A stretch of 64,000 nucleotides of DNA from Dactylorhiza incarnata (GCA_033032865.1 JAWHQI010000267.1:62001-126000), one strand, 5' to 3'; counted from the stretch's first letter, positions 1 to 10,981 are shown. Numbers and translations are program-made. The notes: a model not told the origin generated them from the letters alone.

Positions 1-86
1 AAACGAATGAAGTTTTTTAGATGTTCGTTAACGAATAACGGTTGAACCTATGCATTTACGACCGCCACCGTTGTGCCAAACGAAGC
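1..86. mobile_element. MITE terminus, partial (cut by window edge)
   Basis: Positions 76-86 end in CCAAACGAAGC. The same terminus closes a complete MITE at 63338-63550, and the GACCGCCACCG stretch just before it also resembles the far copy. The other end lies outside the window, so target-site duplication cannot be tested. No coding potential is visible. Confidence 0.45.
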
Positions 87-241
87 CTAGGTCTTACGGA
101 ACAATTTAAAAAAATGGAATAATAAAATTCAAGAATAACGAACAACAAATTTTCAAAAGTGGAATACTCGAATAATTAAAGCTACCGTACCATTTTGAAT
201 CTATTAAAAATAGAATACGTAAAAATAAAAAGCAACGCAAG

Positions 242-685
242 ATTTCAAAACAACTAAAAAAAGGTCTTGAAAGCCTGAAATGCATAACTAATTTAAAAAA
301 CCTAGAATGCATAACTAATTCAATGGCATGACAATAGAAAAAAATAAGACTGAGATAGGGCAAGCATAAGGAAGAAGCATAAAGAAAGGGATGTTGCCCT
401 GCCAAAGACTTTGAAAACCTAGAATGCAAAACTAAAGACTTTGAAAACCTGGAATGCGTGTTACCGAGATAGGGCATGAAATCAGATAGCACATACTTCG
501 AATAAAGAAGAAGCATAAGAACGTAAAGAAGAGGAGGGAGAAAAATAGATACATGGGCGGACTTACTGGTAGTATCATACAGTGCAGAAAGTGGTTCTAG
601 GGCTTTGATTTAGGGAAGTAGCCGGCTGCAAAAAAAAAATACTCAGATGAAACAAATACCTAAGATGGAGAAGGATAAGACACGG
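242..685 (-). repeat. Left arm of a large inverted repeat
   Basis: Read on the minus strand, this segment matches 2360-2805 on the plus strand along its length. Shared landmarks are GCAGCCGGCT, repeated TTTTCAAAGTCTTT blocks, GCCCTATCTCAGTCTTATTT and TTAGTTGTTTTGAAATC at the outer edge. Arms are about 440 bp and imperfect, with substitutions and small indels. Short peptides read from it are artefacts of repeated motifs. It could be a foldback element or an inverted duplication of an intron-like sequence. Confidence 0.7.
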
Positions 686-689
686 TAAC

Positions 690-2359
690 AAAGGGGCGGC
701 GGGCTCAGGATAAAATGCGTGACCTCGAAAGCGCATCTTGGAAGAAACGTGGGTGCAACACTCAGCTTTACTTAAGTAGCGTTTGGTTCGGCTGTTGGAG
801 TGCTGTGCGCCTGGAACGCACCACCGTTTTTCAGATAAGCAGCGTTTCGGACTACTTATCTCCAAACCACCGTTTGCTGCCGTCCGCTGTTTTGTTCTTA
901 CCCTCGGCCGTTGAAATTTTCCGCGGTTCACCGCAAACGTAGGGAGTATTCTTCCCGTCGCGTGCGGCTCCCAATCCCCCTTCGCCAGGCGCTCTTCTCG
1001 ATCCCTGTTCTCTACGCGTGCTGAGCGCCGCAAGAGTTCCAACCTCTTCATTCACACGGCTCGCATTGCCATCCGCCGCAGAAGCTTCTTCCGTCTCCGT
1101 TCTGACTCCCCGTCACTGAGAGTCGGATCATCGGACTTTTAACACAGTTCTCCTGCGTTTGCCGAGAGCCGTAAGGGTTCCTACATCCTCATTGCCACGT
1201 TATTCTATGCCCTCCTCCGTAAAAGATTAAGGTAGAAAAGCTGCTCCACAGAGCCTATACACTATCAGCCCCCATACATTATAGGAAAGCTGCGTTTTCC
1301 CTATAGCATCCTCACTGTGGAAAGCTGCTCCACAGTTCTCCACAGTTCTCCTCCGTTTTGTTTCCAAACAACTTTTTCAAAACTCTGTTTTACAAACTCC
1401 ATTTCACCCAAACAGTTTTTTAACAAAACTCCGTTTTCCAGAATCAGCAATTTTCCTATCAGCAGCTTTTCATCAGCAGCTTTCCATCAGCAACAACTCA
1501 ACCAAACAGAGCCACGCTTATGACTCCGTCTGGCGGAGCGGCGACAGTGACAAACGCAATGATTATGAACAGCAGTTCGTGAATGCCCAACGAAAGGAAT
1601 TTCATCCACTTTTAGTTCAAAATTAGTTTTCTATGCCAAATATACATTTTACGGTGGTGAAGTTTTTGTCCAAACTCATCTTGAGCAAAAAAAAAAAAAA
1701 AAAAAAACGAGCCGAACAGAGCCTATATCAACTTTATTCACATTCGTTCCCTACCCTTATCTCATTCGTATTTCGTTCATTCTCCCTCGTAGTTTCCCTT
1801 CCTTTCCCTCGCCAGTCTCTTCTGCCTCGTGAGCCGGCGCTGTCTGCGCAGGTGTTCGGTGATCGGCCTGCTACCCTAGCTCCAAAGCTCGTCCCGAATC
1901 TCGGCGGTGGTGCTGCTCACCTACTTTCTTCCGCCTCGTGATTGACCTGCTGCTCGTGCCCATTCTCGGTGGTGTTATTCTTTCTGTATTTCGATATCCC
2001 TCCCAAGGTGATCTATCGTTCTACTTTTCCTCTCAGCACTGTTATTCTTTCTGCTGCTACCCTAGCTCCCAAGGTTTAGGTGTTATTCGTTCTGCTTTTC
2101 TGCTAATATTCCTCTTCGATTTTACCGCTGTTATTTTCCGCTTGCTTTTTGATTTTGGACGAGCCTTCTTCAAGAAAGAGGGCAAAGCCCTAAATCCTAT
2201 TTGATTTTACTCTGTTATTCTCTCTGCACTCCACTAATTACCCGATTATTGTCTACCCCTGCAGGAGTTCGGTGGTATTCGACTCAACCCGCAGGAGCAT
2301 CCACGTGACGGTGCGATCTCTCGTCCTCTCTCCTCCCCGACACCGCAACCGCCAGAGGT
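690..2359. other. Spacer of the inverted repeat, leader-like, no clear gene
   Basis: About 1.7 kb between the arms. It is pyrimidine-rich with an A19-like run near 1687 and short open stretches that do not resemble known proteins. The end, CCAGAGGTAAGG near 2351-2362, looks like a plant 5' splice donor at the boundary with the right arm. A captured 5' leader plus intron is one reading. At 778 a GCGTTTGGTTCGG motif resembles a MITE terminus, but no partner was found. I see no supportable coding gene. Confidence 0.35.
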
Positions 2360-2805
2360 AAGGCTTGTCTTTCTTCTTCCCTCCTCCATCCTAGGTATTT
2401 TGTTCATCGAGTATTTTTTTTGGCAGCCGGCTTCTTCCTTAAATCAAAGACCTAGAATCACTTCCCGCTTGGTTTGATACCGCCGTTAAGGCCGCCCCTG
2501 CATCTATTTTTCTCCTCCCTCTTCTTTACGTTCTTATGCTTCTTACTTCGAAGCATGTGCTATCTGATTTCATGCCCTATCTTAGTTATGCATTCCGGGT
2601 TTTCAAAGTCTTTAGTTTTGCATTCTAGGTTTTCAAAGTCTTTCGCAGGGCAGCATCCCTTTCTTTACGCTTCTTCTTTTTGCTTGCCCTATCTCAGTCT
2701 TATTTTTTTTCTATTGTTATGCCATTGAATTAGTTATGCATTCTAGGTTTTTTAAATTAGTTATGCATTCCAGGTTTTCAAAGCCTTTTTTAGTTGTTTT
2801 GAAAT
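2360..2805 (+). repeat. Right arm of the large inverted repeat
   Basis: Plus-strand copy of the arm at 242-685. It contains internal near-duplicate blocks built on TTATGCATTC(C/T)(A/G)GG. Homology stops near 2805, where the two outward flanks become unrelated, which places the outer boundary of the structure. Confidence 0.7.
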
Positions 2806-3640
2806 CCTGTGTTATGATTTTGTCCTCTTTATTGCCTTCACTAAAGTATAAATTACTCTGATTTGCTGAAGATAGAATCCAAATTTTTGTTCAAATTTTA
2901 CTTAACCACTACATTTGTGCTGTAAGTATAGACTCTCCATTAAAGTTTCATTATTCTTCATTTTGCAAAGCATGTTGTGGTTGTCAAAGACGTCCTAACA
3001 TTTCACGTTGTATACGTGCAACCACTGCTCTTATTAGTTGATTTGCTATTTTCTTTGAACAATGGTCAAGTGTTTGCTTAGTACTAGTGAGAGTTTTACT
3101 TCATCAAAGTAACTTGCTTTGCTTTAATATTTTAACTATTTGATTAACTGCACATAAGGATAAGAATGGTGCACAATAAAATCTGAAACTGAGTAAAAAC
3201 AAATCAGAAACGATTTTGAATGTTGATATTTAATTCATTCAGTATCAGCTCACGTGAAACATTGTAGCAACAATAGAGGAATGTATTGAATATCCAACAT
3301 ACATCCCACAATTATTCAACAGGAAGCTAGTTTGGATATAAATCGTTGTTTTGGATTCCTATTTTGAGATAACACCATGTTATTAATTTCATGCAAATGA
3401 AGACAATGATTTTTTTATTTTATTTTTATTTTTTTGCTCTCTACAATAGCATAGATTATGAATCTTGTCTCTCATTCCTAATTTCCTATTATTTGGTGCG
3501 ATGGTCATGAATATAAAAATAAAATTATGAAAATATTTTTTGTTTACTAGCTAGAGATTAATATGTAAGGTTTAGTTATCATTACTTAAGTGTAAATAAA
3601 ATTTTGCTTTACATAAATTAAGACAACTTCTATTTTGATT
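2806..3640. other. AT-rich sequence with nothing recognised
   Basis: AT-rich DNA with homopolymer T runs (near 3410-3435). No open frame, repeat or terminus could be supported on either strand. Confidence 0.5.
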
Positions 3641-3803
3641 TTCCATTCCTGTGGATGAATTCCTTCTTGCAACTGAACAATAGAATTGGTCAATTCCAAT
3701 TCTTGTTGCCCAATTCCATCCAACAATCGAATATCATAAGTGGAATTCAGCCCATTTCCAATTCCTGCAGGAGAATTCCAATTTCGTCAAACCGAACGGA
3801 CCC
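3641..3803 (-). mobile_element. MITE-like fragment ending in CAAACCGAACGGACCC
   Basis: Rich in the words AATTCC and GAATT, and ending in TCAAACCGAACGGACCCTAG. Read on the minus strand this gives a GGGTCCGTTCGGTTTG start followed by AATTGGAATT-rich DNA, a style common in plant MITEs. No matching opposite terminus or target duplication was identified, so family and boundaries are uncertain. Confidence 0.3.
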
Positions 3804-3834
3804 TAGGAGCAAAACATTTCGTTTCAACCGCCTC

Positions 3835-3971
3835 CACAAAATCATATCAATTATCAATGAGAAACCTACCAACAAATTACCCGCGGAGTTCCTGATGCAA
3901 CCTCCACCTCAGACAATCTGCATTACCAACAAAGTGTGACATCTTAGATGAATATAAGTAGGAATAAATAT
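3835..3971 (+). repeat. 137-bp direct repeat, copy 1
   Basis: Matches 4070-4206 with no difference that I can see (offset 235). Copy 2 is preceded by a short CA run and followed at once by the giant CA tract. Copy 1 is followed by unique sequence. Confidence 0.8.
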
Positions 3972-4069
3972 TACAAGTTAGCAAAATCATGCCCGAACCA
4001 ACATGAAAATTCATTCGTGAAGTTGGAAATCAAAAACCAAACGTCGAGTAGGGAACACACACACACACA

Positions 4070-4205
4070 CACAAAATCATATCAATTATCAATGAGAAAC
4101 CTACCAACAAATTACCCGCGGAGTTCCTGATGCAACCTCCACCTCAGACAATCTGCATTACCAACAAAGTGTGACATCTTAGATGAATATAAGTAGGAAT
4201 AAATA

Positions 4206-4206
<1 letters not shown>
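4070..4206 (+). repeat. 137-bp direct repeat, copy 2
   Basis: Second copy of the 3835-3971 unit. Its left edge is a CA dinucleotide run (about 4055-4072) and its right edge opens into the long CA tract, so microsatellite slippage and duplication seem linked here. Confidence 0.8.
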
Positions 4207-4267
<61 letters not shown>

Positions 4268-4322
4268 ACCCACACACACACACACACACACCCACCCACG
4301 CACGCACGCACCCACCCACCCA

Positions 4323-4361
<39 letters not shown>

Positions 4362-4668
4362 CCGCGCGCCCGCGCGCACGCACGCCCGCCCGCCCGCGCG
4401 CCCGCGCGCACGCGCGCACGCGCGCACGCGCGCACACACGCACACACACACGCACACACACACACACACGCACACACACACGCACACACACACACACGCA
4501 CACGCACACGCACACATATATGTTGAAGCACACACACACACACACATATATGTTGAAGCACACACACACACACACACACATGTTGAAGCACACACACACA
4601 CATATATGTTGAAGCACACACACACACATATATGTTGAAGCACACACACACACACACATATATGTTGA

Positions 4669-4735
<67 letters not shown>

Positions 4736-4760
4736 GTTGAAGCACACACACACACACACA
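4207..4760 (+). repeat. (CA)n / (CG-CA)n microsatellite with nested TATATGTTGAAGC minisatellite
   Basis: About 550 bp of nearly pure alternating purine-pyrimidine sequence. It begins as (CA)n, shifts to CACG, CCCG and CGCG blocks around 4290-4440, and returns to (CA)n. From about 4514 it is punctuated by repeated units of CA runs plus ATATATGTTGAAG (one lacks the TATA part). All open frames here are low-complexity artefacts. Such alternating CA/CG DNA is the classical Z-DNA-prone sequence. Confidence 0.95.
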
Positions 4761-4765
4761 TATAT

Positions 4766-5430
4766 GTTGAAGCCTGGAAAATCCCGGCTCCAAAATTCGG
4801 ATCAATGCAGCCGGAGGCTACTTGCCCAGCGATTCAACGAGAAGACTTGGTTAGCCACAACGAGCGAAACGGAGAGATAAATGACACAACCCCAGGTGCT
4901 GCGGCAGGGAGGTCCCACCACGTACCCAGAAGCTCAAGAGAGTCTTCTCCTCCAAAACCACGAATGACCGAGCTTGGTACTAGGAAGGCACTTGTTAAGA
5001 AAGATTCTCCTCTGTAAAGGGGGGGGGGGGGTGCAGCTCTGATTTTTTGACAAGTGCTATTCCTGGTACCCCTGGGGGTCTATTTATAGACAAATCCTAG
5101 GGGGGGGGAAGCAAGCGACTATACTGCTCGCGAGTTACAAGGGCAACTCGCCCATACTCGCGAGATACTCGCCCAAGCTCACCTATGCTCGCCCAAGCTC
5201 GCCCAACTCGCCTCTTGCTCGCCCCATGCTCGCCTCTGCTCGCCCCATGCTCGCCTCTGCTCGCCCCATGCTCGCCCAGCTCGCGCCTTGCTCCTGCTGG
5301 CTGAGTTGCCTTGTGTCTTGGACTGCCGGCTTCCGTGCTGACCTTTTGACCTTGACCTCTATTTACGTGGCTTTGAATGAGCCTACCCTTGGAGAATGAG
5401 GGTTGTACAATATATATATATATAGGAATG
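4766..5430 (-). mobile_element. LTR fragment with CTCGC repeats and TATA box (Tat-like family)
   Basis: Read on the minus strand, the order is a U3 with many GCGAG words (5110-5300), a C-run, a TATA box CTATAAATAG (plus 5080-5089), then AGGGGTACCAGGAAT and a leader. The whole order matches 45545-46000 on the plus strand, where a Tat-like gag remnant follows. Both termini are unclear. The (CA)n tract abuts the downstream end. Confidence 0.6.
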
Positions 5431-6299
5431 TCCAAAAAGTTTGAAGTTCTTGGGCCTAAACTATCCAGAAAGCTCTTTGTATTTGGTTGATTAAATTCTT
5501 TTAGCTTGAGATTAATCGAAGGCACATGCTCTTAAAATAGAGAAAAAATGGAATTTGTACTTGAAATACCCAGAAAGAAAAAAACTATGGAGCTTGGCTC
5601 AATTCAGGAAAATCCACATGCAATATTCTGAGTACGAAGTTTTAGTTTCAGCGAGGGTGACATGCCACATCTCATAGTAGAATGATAGCAAAGGGATAGA
5701 TGTGCGTCTTTCGCCGTCATGTGAGTTGGAGCGTGCCATGGAAAGTGTAGTGCGGTGCACATTTTAAGAAAAAGGGGGAGGGGGAGGATGTGTTGGGGCA
5801 GCGGCTCGTGGGGGCTTGTTGGGGGGACCGACACAAGGTTTTGTTTGGGGGTGCGGAGCGCGTGGTTGCGCTTTCAGACGGGGGCCTGGTGAGCAGCACA
5901 CAATGACACATTTTGGAGTGTGGTGTGCAATGACACGTTTCGGAAAGGAGCCCGTGTGAGGCCCCCATTTAGACCCCACATACTTCTGTATCTAAGCTAT
6001 GGTCATACATGTGTCCCAGGTTGAAGTGCGGCTAGCAAATACAGAATAAAAACACATAATAAGAAATATATCTTCGTACCTTGTATTATTTGTTGAATAT
6101 TTTTCCTTTTCTACCATATCAGTTCTTTTTGCTTTTGCGTATCCAAAGTCACGTCCATTACCTACAAAATTTGACGACGGGCTTAGTCATACGAATATGA
6201 CTAAGTGAGGATATACCTCTTTCATTGCTGTAAATAATTAAAGTAAAACTTTCGCATTTGAAAACATGTTTTTCATACTAACCGTTTGTCTGTATCAGT

Positions 6300-6870
6300 A
6301 GTGACCTTATGAAACATAATTATACGAACATGTTAGTATCACTAAAACAGTACGAGCAGTATAGAATCATAATCATATCATGTAACAATATAACCTTAAA
6401 GCAGGGTATCCGTATGAGCAATAAATCCTTGTATCAGTATATCAGTGTAAGCAATAATTCCATGTATCAGTATGTCTATGAAAGAACATAATGACGGGGA
6501 TCATAACTTTAAAGCAGTGTAATTGTGTATCAGTATAAGCAATAAATCCATCTATCAGTATATCTGTAAGAAATCATATATCAGTATGTCTATATTAGTA
6601 TATCAGTATATCATAGCAGTGTATCCATATATCCGTGTAAGCAATAAACAGTGTATCATTAATTCAGTATCTCATATCAATGAAGCAGTAATAAATCATA
6701 TGTCAGTATGTCTATATCAGTATAGCAATAAGAAATCATATCAGTATGTCTATATCAGTATATCAGTTTATCGTATCAGTATGTCATATCAGTGTATCAT
6801 ATCAGTATGTCTATATCAGTATATCAGTTTATCGTATCAGTATCTCTGTATATCAGTATTTCTTTGATTG
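6300..6870 (+). repeat. Degenerate ATATCAGTAT-type repeats
   Basis: Dense irregular repetition of TATCAGTATGTCTATATCAG and variants, with the period shifting between about 8 and 35 bp. It lies inside the solo LTR. Apparent peptides rich in Tyr, Gln, Ile and Ser come from the repeat. Confidence 0.7.
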
Positions 6871-6913
6871 TTTCATTTCTTAGGAAATATTAAGGGCGAT
6901 TGAATCCTTTTTC

Positions 6914-7061
6914 CTTTACCCCGAAGGGTCACCATTTTACCCCGAAGGGTCATCATTTTACCCCGAAGGGTCATCATTTTACCCCGAAGGGTCATCATTT
7001 TACCCCGAAGGGTCATCATTTTACCCCGAAGGGTCATCATTTTACCCCGAAGGGTCATCAT
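6914..7061 (+). repeat. 21-bp tandem repeat, about 7 copies
   Basis: Seven almost perfect copies of a 21-bp unit containing TACCCCGAAGGGTCATCA. Because 21 is a multiple of 3, frames stay open on both strands (TPKGHHF on plus, GKMMTLR on minus). These are repeat artefacts rather than genes. The core CCCCGAAGGG is partly self-complementary. Confidence 0.95.
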
Positions 7062-8744
7062 TTTTCAAAACCAGTACGGTCAACCCGCTTTTATGCCTTT
7101 CGGCTCGACTGGTTTGGCATTTCATTTCATTCATGTGCATGCACTTCAATTCGCCCGTAATATAACCTCGTGTCGACACGTTTACATAATAGTGAGTTAT
7201 TCATTTTCATATCCCCTCAGAATTCATTCGCCTGTTTGTCTTTAAGGGGCCATACATTAAAGCGACAATCATTATCAGTGATATCAACTATGCATGTAAC
7301 ATTTAGTATAAAAAGAGCGCGCATGTAAAGAGAAAGTAAAGCCGTAAAGCATAAATGAAACAGGTAGCTCTCACCATCAGTATCAATGTTCATAGCATTG
7401 TCATGTCTATTTTGAGGTGCCATCCTCCACAGTATCTGTATCAGAATCGTATCATTTAAGGTCGTTTATATCGGGGTTGCACCTCGTTATAGCTACAATT
7501 TTAATTACGATGATAACATCATTTGGGTGCTACTTAACCGGCCCTCTATTTTGCTTAACCGTAAAGGAGCCAAGATCAAATCAAAGATAAAACACAATTC
7601 ACTTCACTGATTTAATATTTCCTCAACATATAAGGTCAAGCCCATAATAGCAATTACTGTAAGAAAATAGAAGCAACAATAGCCAACTACCAACCCTAAA
7701 ACTTTTCTCTAAAACTAGCCAGTACAGTTTCGGCAAGCCAAATCGTAAGCAAAATAGAATTCACAAGCCAAAGCAAAGCTTGTACTTGAAAACCGAAACC
7801 AGAGAACCATATGAAGAAGGAATAAGAGTAGCAGCTGGCCTATATGTGTAATACCAAGAATAGAAAAGTCCCCTCAACATATCAATAACAGAGTAAAATC
7901 CTATATCAAAAGCCCTGGGTATTCATCAAAATGCCCCTAACAACCCTAGCCGGCCAAAGCCAAGGTAAGATGGCAAGATGTATAGAAATTTCTTGGGGCA
8001 CAATAGCATACACTTTCCCCCCCTCCATGAATCGATCATGCCATAACCAGCAACTATAAACCAGGAATGAAATATAAGAGGGAAAGAGGAAAGAGGATCT
8101 CACAGTGAGAAATATCAGCCCCAAAACTGCCAGCCAACTTCCAAAACCAGCCCAGTACAGCTGCCGGAGCGCACGAAGGACAAGACCACAGCCCTAAATC
8201 AACCCTCCCATTGCCGATCATGGAGGAGAGGCCGCTGAGCTTAGGGAAGAAGAGTCGAAGAGCCCTAGCGATTTCGTGCCCGCCAAGCGCTCCAGACCGT
8301 ATATATGATAGGATAGGTATCGGGAGAGGGAATTAAATATACAGCCACCGCCTCTTTTCTAATCCCTCTCTTAGAAGTTAGTTAAATCACTTTCCATTAG
8401 CCATTAAACTCAGCTAATATACTATTGGCACACCAATAGCTAATTTCACATTTTAGGAAGCCAATTATGTTTTGCACGTCAAGGTTTAAACATATCTGCA
8501 TACCCTCGATCATTTAAACATATATATGTATACAATATTACCGTCAAAAGTCATCTTCATCAACAATATTTATACCAATATAAACATAGCGATATACACA
8601 TTCCCGCAAGACGAATAAAAGCTCGAACACATTCGTAGCGACACCAAGTCGGCACTGATTTATTGTTTCATCATAGGGGACAACATTTATTACAATATAT
8701 TATTCATTTTGGATCACTTCGCATTTTGGGGCCGTTACAGCCCG

Positions 8745-9440
8745 GACGAAAAAAAAATTGAAATCTAAGTCCGGGGTTCCCATTGTATTGTCGCGTGGAG
8801 GAACGAACGGTGGCGATTAAAACAAAAAAACCAAAGGCATGTGGAGAACCCGTTCAAACCCAGCATGAGCTCCTAGGAGATCATATTTCGTTCTCTCCTA
8901 GGAGATCTACCCGGAGTCCGATGTCCGGACGGAAATTTTTTGCCTCTATTTGGGAACAGAACCCTCAAATCTCTTCAGTCCCTTCACTTTCTTCACTCAC
9001 TAAGAAGAGCGTGAGCTCCTTCCTCTTCTTCACTCACATAGTGCTCTGCCGAGTTTATTCCTAGGGCCGGACAATCCCAAGTTCAGCCTCTCACTAGGTT
9101 TGACTGCTTCTCTACTCCTCTCCTTTTCCTGATTCAAGTATTCTTCAGCAATTTGTTTAACTGTGTTCCTACCTCTGTGCTCCTATAAATCAAGTATTCT
9201 GCTTTTCAAAGTTTTATTGCTCATTAGTACTGTTGCTTTTTATTCTTACATATCCTTTTCTGAAAATTTGTTGCTCATTATTTTTATTATTCCATTATTT
9301 TTAAATTGCTCTGTAAAACCTAATCTCTAGAGCTGTATCCGCCAGCAATGGCCACCTCCACTTGAGAAAGCAACAAAATAGCTGTAATCAAATTGTATCC
9401 ATGGATTCCACGTGGGCTTGTATAAATAATGCATATCTAG
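8745..9440. other. Unassigned intergenic sequence
   Basis: Flank of the solo LTR. A short self-complementary pair CTCCTAGGAGATC is seen twice near 8870-8908. No gene, terminus or long repeat could be supported. Confidence 0.4.
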
Positions 9441-9539
9441 ATAGTTAGGAGGTGGCCCAAAGACCTATTTACATCCTTTTGGATATGTATAAAATAACAC
9501 TATATATATATATACATATATATATATATACGAGCATCT

Positions 9540-9835
9540 TCGCACAGGCTACGCCCGTGCTCGATGCTCTCGGGCGGCCTTCGGCCGCATCAATGCGGGC
9601 TTCGCCCGCAACCAAGCGGGCTTCGCCCGCTTGGCATTCAAGGCGGGCTTTGCCCGGACCTCGGCGTCGGCGGGATTCACCCGCCCCCTCGGCGTCGGCG
9701 GGCTTCGCCCGCCCCTCGCCGGTATTTGCTCTCCCCTCGCCGGTCTTCGCAATATTTTATTTAAAAAGCAAAAGGGCTTCGCCCGCCCCCTCGGCGTCGG
9801 CGGGGTTGGCCCGCCCCTCGCCGGTATTTGCTCGA
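9540..9835. repeat. Cluster of GC-rich hairpins (GCGGGC-TTC-GCCCGC)
   Basis: At least six short perfect or near-perfect palindromes of the form GCGGGCTTCGCCCGC lie in about 250 bp, interspersed with direct repeats CCTCGGCGTCGGCGGG and CCCCTCGCCGGTATTTGCTC. The cluster follows a (TA)n tract ending ATATATATACGAG. A further copy lies at 10141-10158. The surrounding DNA is AT-rich, so the composition change is abrupt. Open frames here are artefacts. Confidence 0.8.
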
Positions 9836-10054
9836 AATCAATGGATGTGAAGTCATATTATGGCTACTTATAGCATCATTCTAAATTTATAATATATCCA
9901 TATAAAACATTATGAGCTGTTCTATAAGCAAATTTTCAGTAAATTAAATATATATATATATATATTATTATTATATAAAATAGTTATGATTTGAACAGTA
10001 AAATGTTTGCCACGAATAGTCGGGCTGTGTGCATAACGGGCAAAGGGCTTTAGT

Positions 10055-10160
10055 TTTTTTCTCTGTTATATATACGAGTGACAGTGCACGGAGGCCCCCC
10101 CGTGCCCCACGCGACTGTACTCGCCCGCCCCACGGCAAAGCGGCGGGCTTCGCCCGCCCA
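10055..10160 (+). repeat. Second TATATATACGAG plus GC-hairpin unit
   Basis: TATATATACGAG at about 10066 is followed by GC-rich sequence and GCGGCGGGCTTCGCCCGCC, the same order as 9505-9620. The two units may be copies of one small mobile sequence, but boundaries are not clear. Confidence 0.45.
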
Positions 10161-10424
10161 TCGTTTCTTAACTAAAAAAAACAGATTTAAATTAAATTTG
10201 TTTTTTTAAATTCAATTTGTTTTTTAATGTTTTTAAATTAATTAATTTATTTATTTAAAATAAATCTATTTGTTTTTCAAATTAACTATTATTAATATAA
10301 AAAATGGTACAGAGATTGAACATAAAGTCATCTTGGCATAGTGGATAGTAGTTATTATAGTTCTGTGGTTGGTTTGTGTTCGAAACTAACAAACGCATTT
10401 TCTCCGGATTTATTTTGTCCCGAC

Positions 10425-10575
10425 CCACCCGGCCCGAGTTGCCCGCCCGCCCGCCCGGCCCGCCCGTCCGACCCGCTCCGCCCACCGGCCCCGCCCGCAC
10501 GGCCCGAGTTGTCCGCCCCCCCCCCCCCCCCCCCCCGCCCGACCCGCTCCGCCCACCGGCCCGACCCGCCCGGTT
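10425..10575 (+). repeat. CCCGCC/CCGACCCG low-complexity tract with C16+ run
   Basis: Short GC-only repeats (CCCGCCCG, CGACCCGCTCCGCCCACCGG twice) surround a long C homopolymer near 10516-10537. Proline/arginine-rich frames are compositional artefacts. Confidence 0.85.
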
Positions 10576-10621
10576 TGCTTTGTAGGGTAGGGTAACCTAC
10601 AAAATTTATAGGTTTAGGACA

Positions 10622-10700
10622 TCATGGTAGGTTTAGGAGACCTAGGAAAAAAATATGAACGGTCCTGATTCGTTCATGCGATCGAACGACCGATATCTTA
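10622..10700 (+). repeat. Diverged direct repeat, copy 1 (pairs with 11188-11290)
   Basis: GTAGGTTTAGGAGACCTAGG followed by GAACGG and GCGATCGAACG recurs in diverged form at 11188-11290 (GTAGGTTTAGGGGATCTAGG, GCGATTGAACGG). The two copies flank the hairpin cluster and may be ends of one element. Confidence 0.6.
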
Positions 10701-10815
10701 TGATCTGATCAAATCGAACGGTTCAGATTAATCTGATGGGCTGCACCATTACACCAAGTTTTTCTTTGTATATATAGTATAGATTATAGTTATCTATATA
10801 TTAATTAAAATCGTA

Positions 10816-10953
10816 GGCGGGGCCCACAGGACGGCCCCGACCGCTTCAATTTGGCTGTGGGCCCCGCCCGCTGACTTGGCGATGTGGGACTTTTAGTCCC
10901 ACATCGCCAAAAACAGCGGCTTTCCGCTGTTTATATAGCGGAAAGCCGCTGTT
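10816..10953 (+). promoter_or_regulatory. Three consecutive perfect hairpins with snRNA-type USE and TATA
   Basis: Hairpin 1 has arms 10816-10829 and 10855-10868 (GGCGGGGCCCACAG). Hairpin 2 has arms 10876-10891 and 10895-10910 (TTGGCGATGTGGGACT). Hairpin 3 has arms 10912-10928 and 10937-10953 (AACAGCGGCTTTCCGCT). All stems are perfect. GTCCCACATCG at 10896-10906 matches the plant snRNA upstream sequence element RTCCCACATCG. A TTTATATA box starts at 10930, leaving 23 nt between them, which is the spacing known for Pol III-type plant snRNA promoters. No U6, U3 or other known RNA sequence follows. It may be a mobile element that only resembles such a promoter. Confidence 0.6.
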
Positions 10954-10981
10954 AGTTCGAACATCCCAGCGGGCGGGGAAC

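Larger units (their letters stand above)
5955..8739 (-). mobile_element. Solo LTR, 2,785 bp, TSD GCCCG
   Basis: On the minus strand it begins TGTAACGGCCCC (plus 8728-8739) and ends GGGGGCCTCACA (plus 5955-5966). Both sides carry the 5-bp direct repeat GCCCG (5950-5954 and 8740-8744). No gag, pol or primer-binding site is present, so this is a recombined solo LTR, gypsy-type by its termini. A minus-strand TATA-like ATATATAC lies near 8298. Two repeat arrays sit inside it (6300-6870 and 6914-7061). Confidence 0.85.

Noticed and set aside
4112..4805. Long Cys/Val and His/Thr open frames
   Set aside because: They are translations of the CA/CG microsatellite and have no coding support.
6873..7160. 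TPKGHHF / GKMMTLR repeat proteins
   Set aside because: Produced by a 21-bp tandem repeat inside a solo LTR; open on both strands only because the period is a multiple of 3.
9540..9835. Bacterial contamination suggested by GC hairpins
   Set aside because: The flanks are continuous AT-rich plant-like DNA and no bacterial gene is present.
10055..10160. Helitron ends
   Set aside because: A TC-like start and GC hairpins are present, but no convincing CTRR terminus after a hairpin could be paired with a 5' end.
10341..10595. Pro/Arg-rich proteins in the GC tract
   Set aside because: Composition artefacts of CCCGCC repeats and C homopolymers.
10953..10965. Pol III box B-like GTTCGAAC after the triple hairpin
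   Set aside because: No box A or tRNA fold is present; a short chance match.
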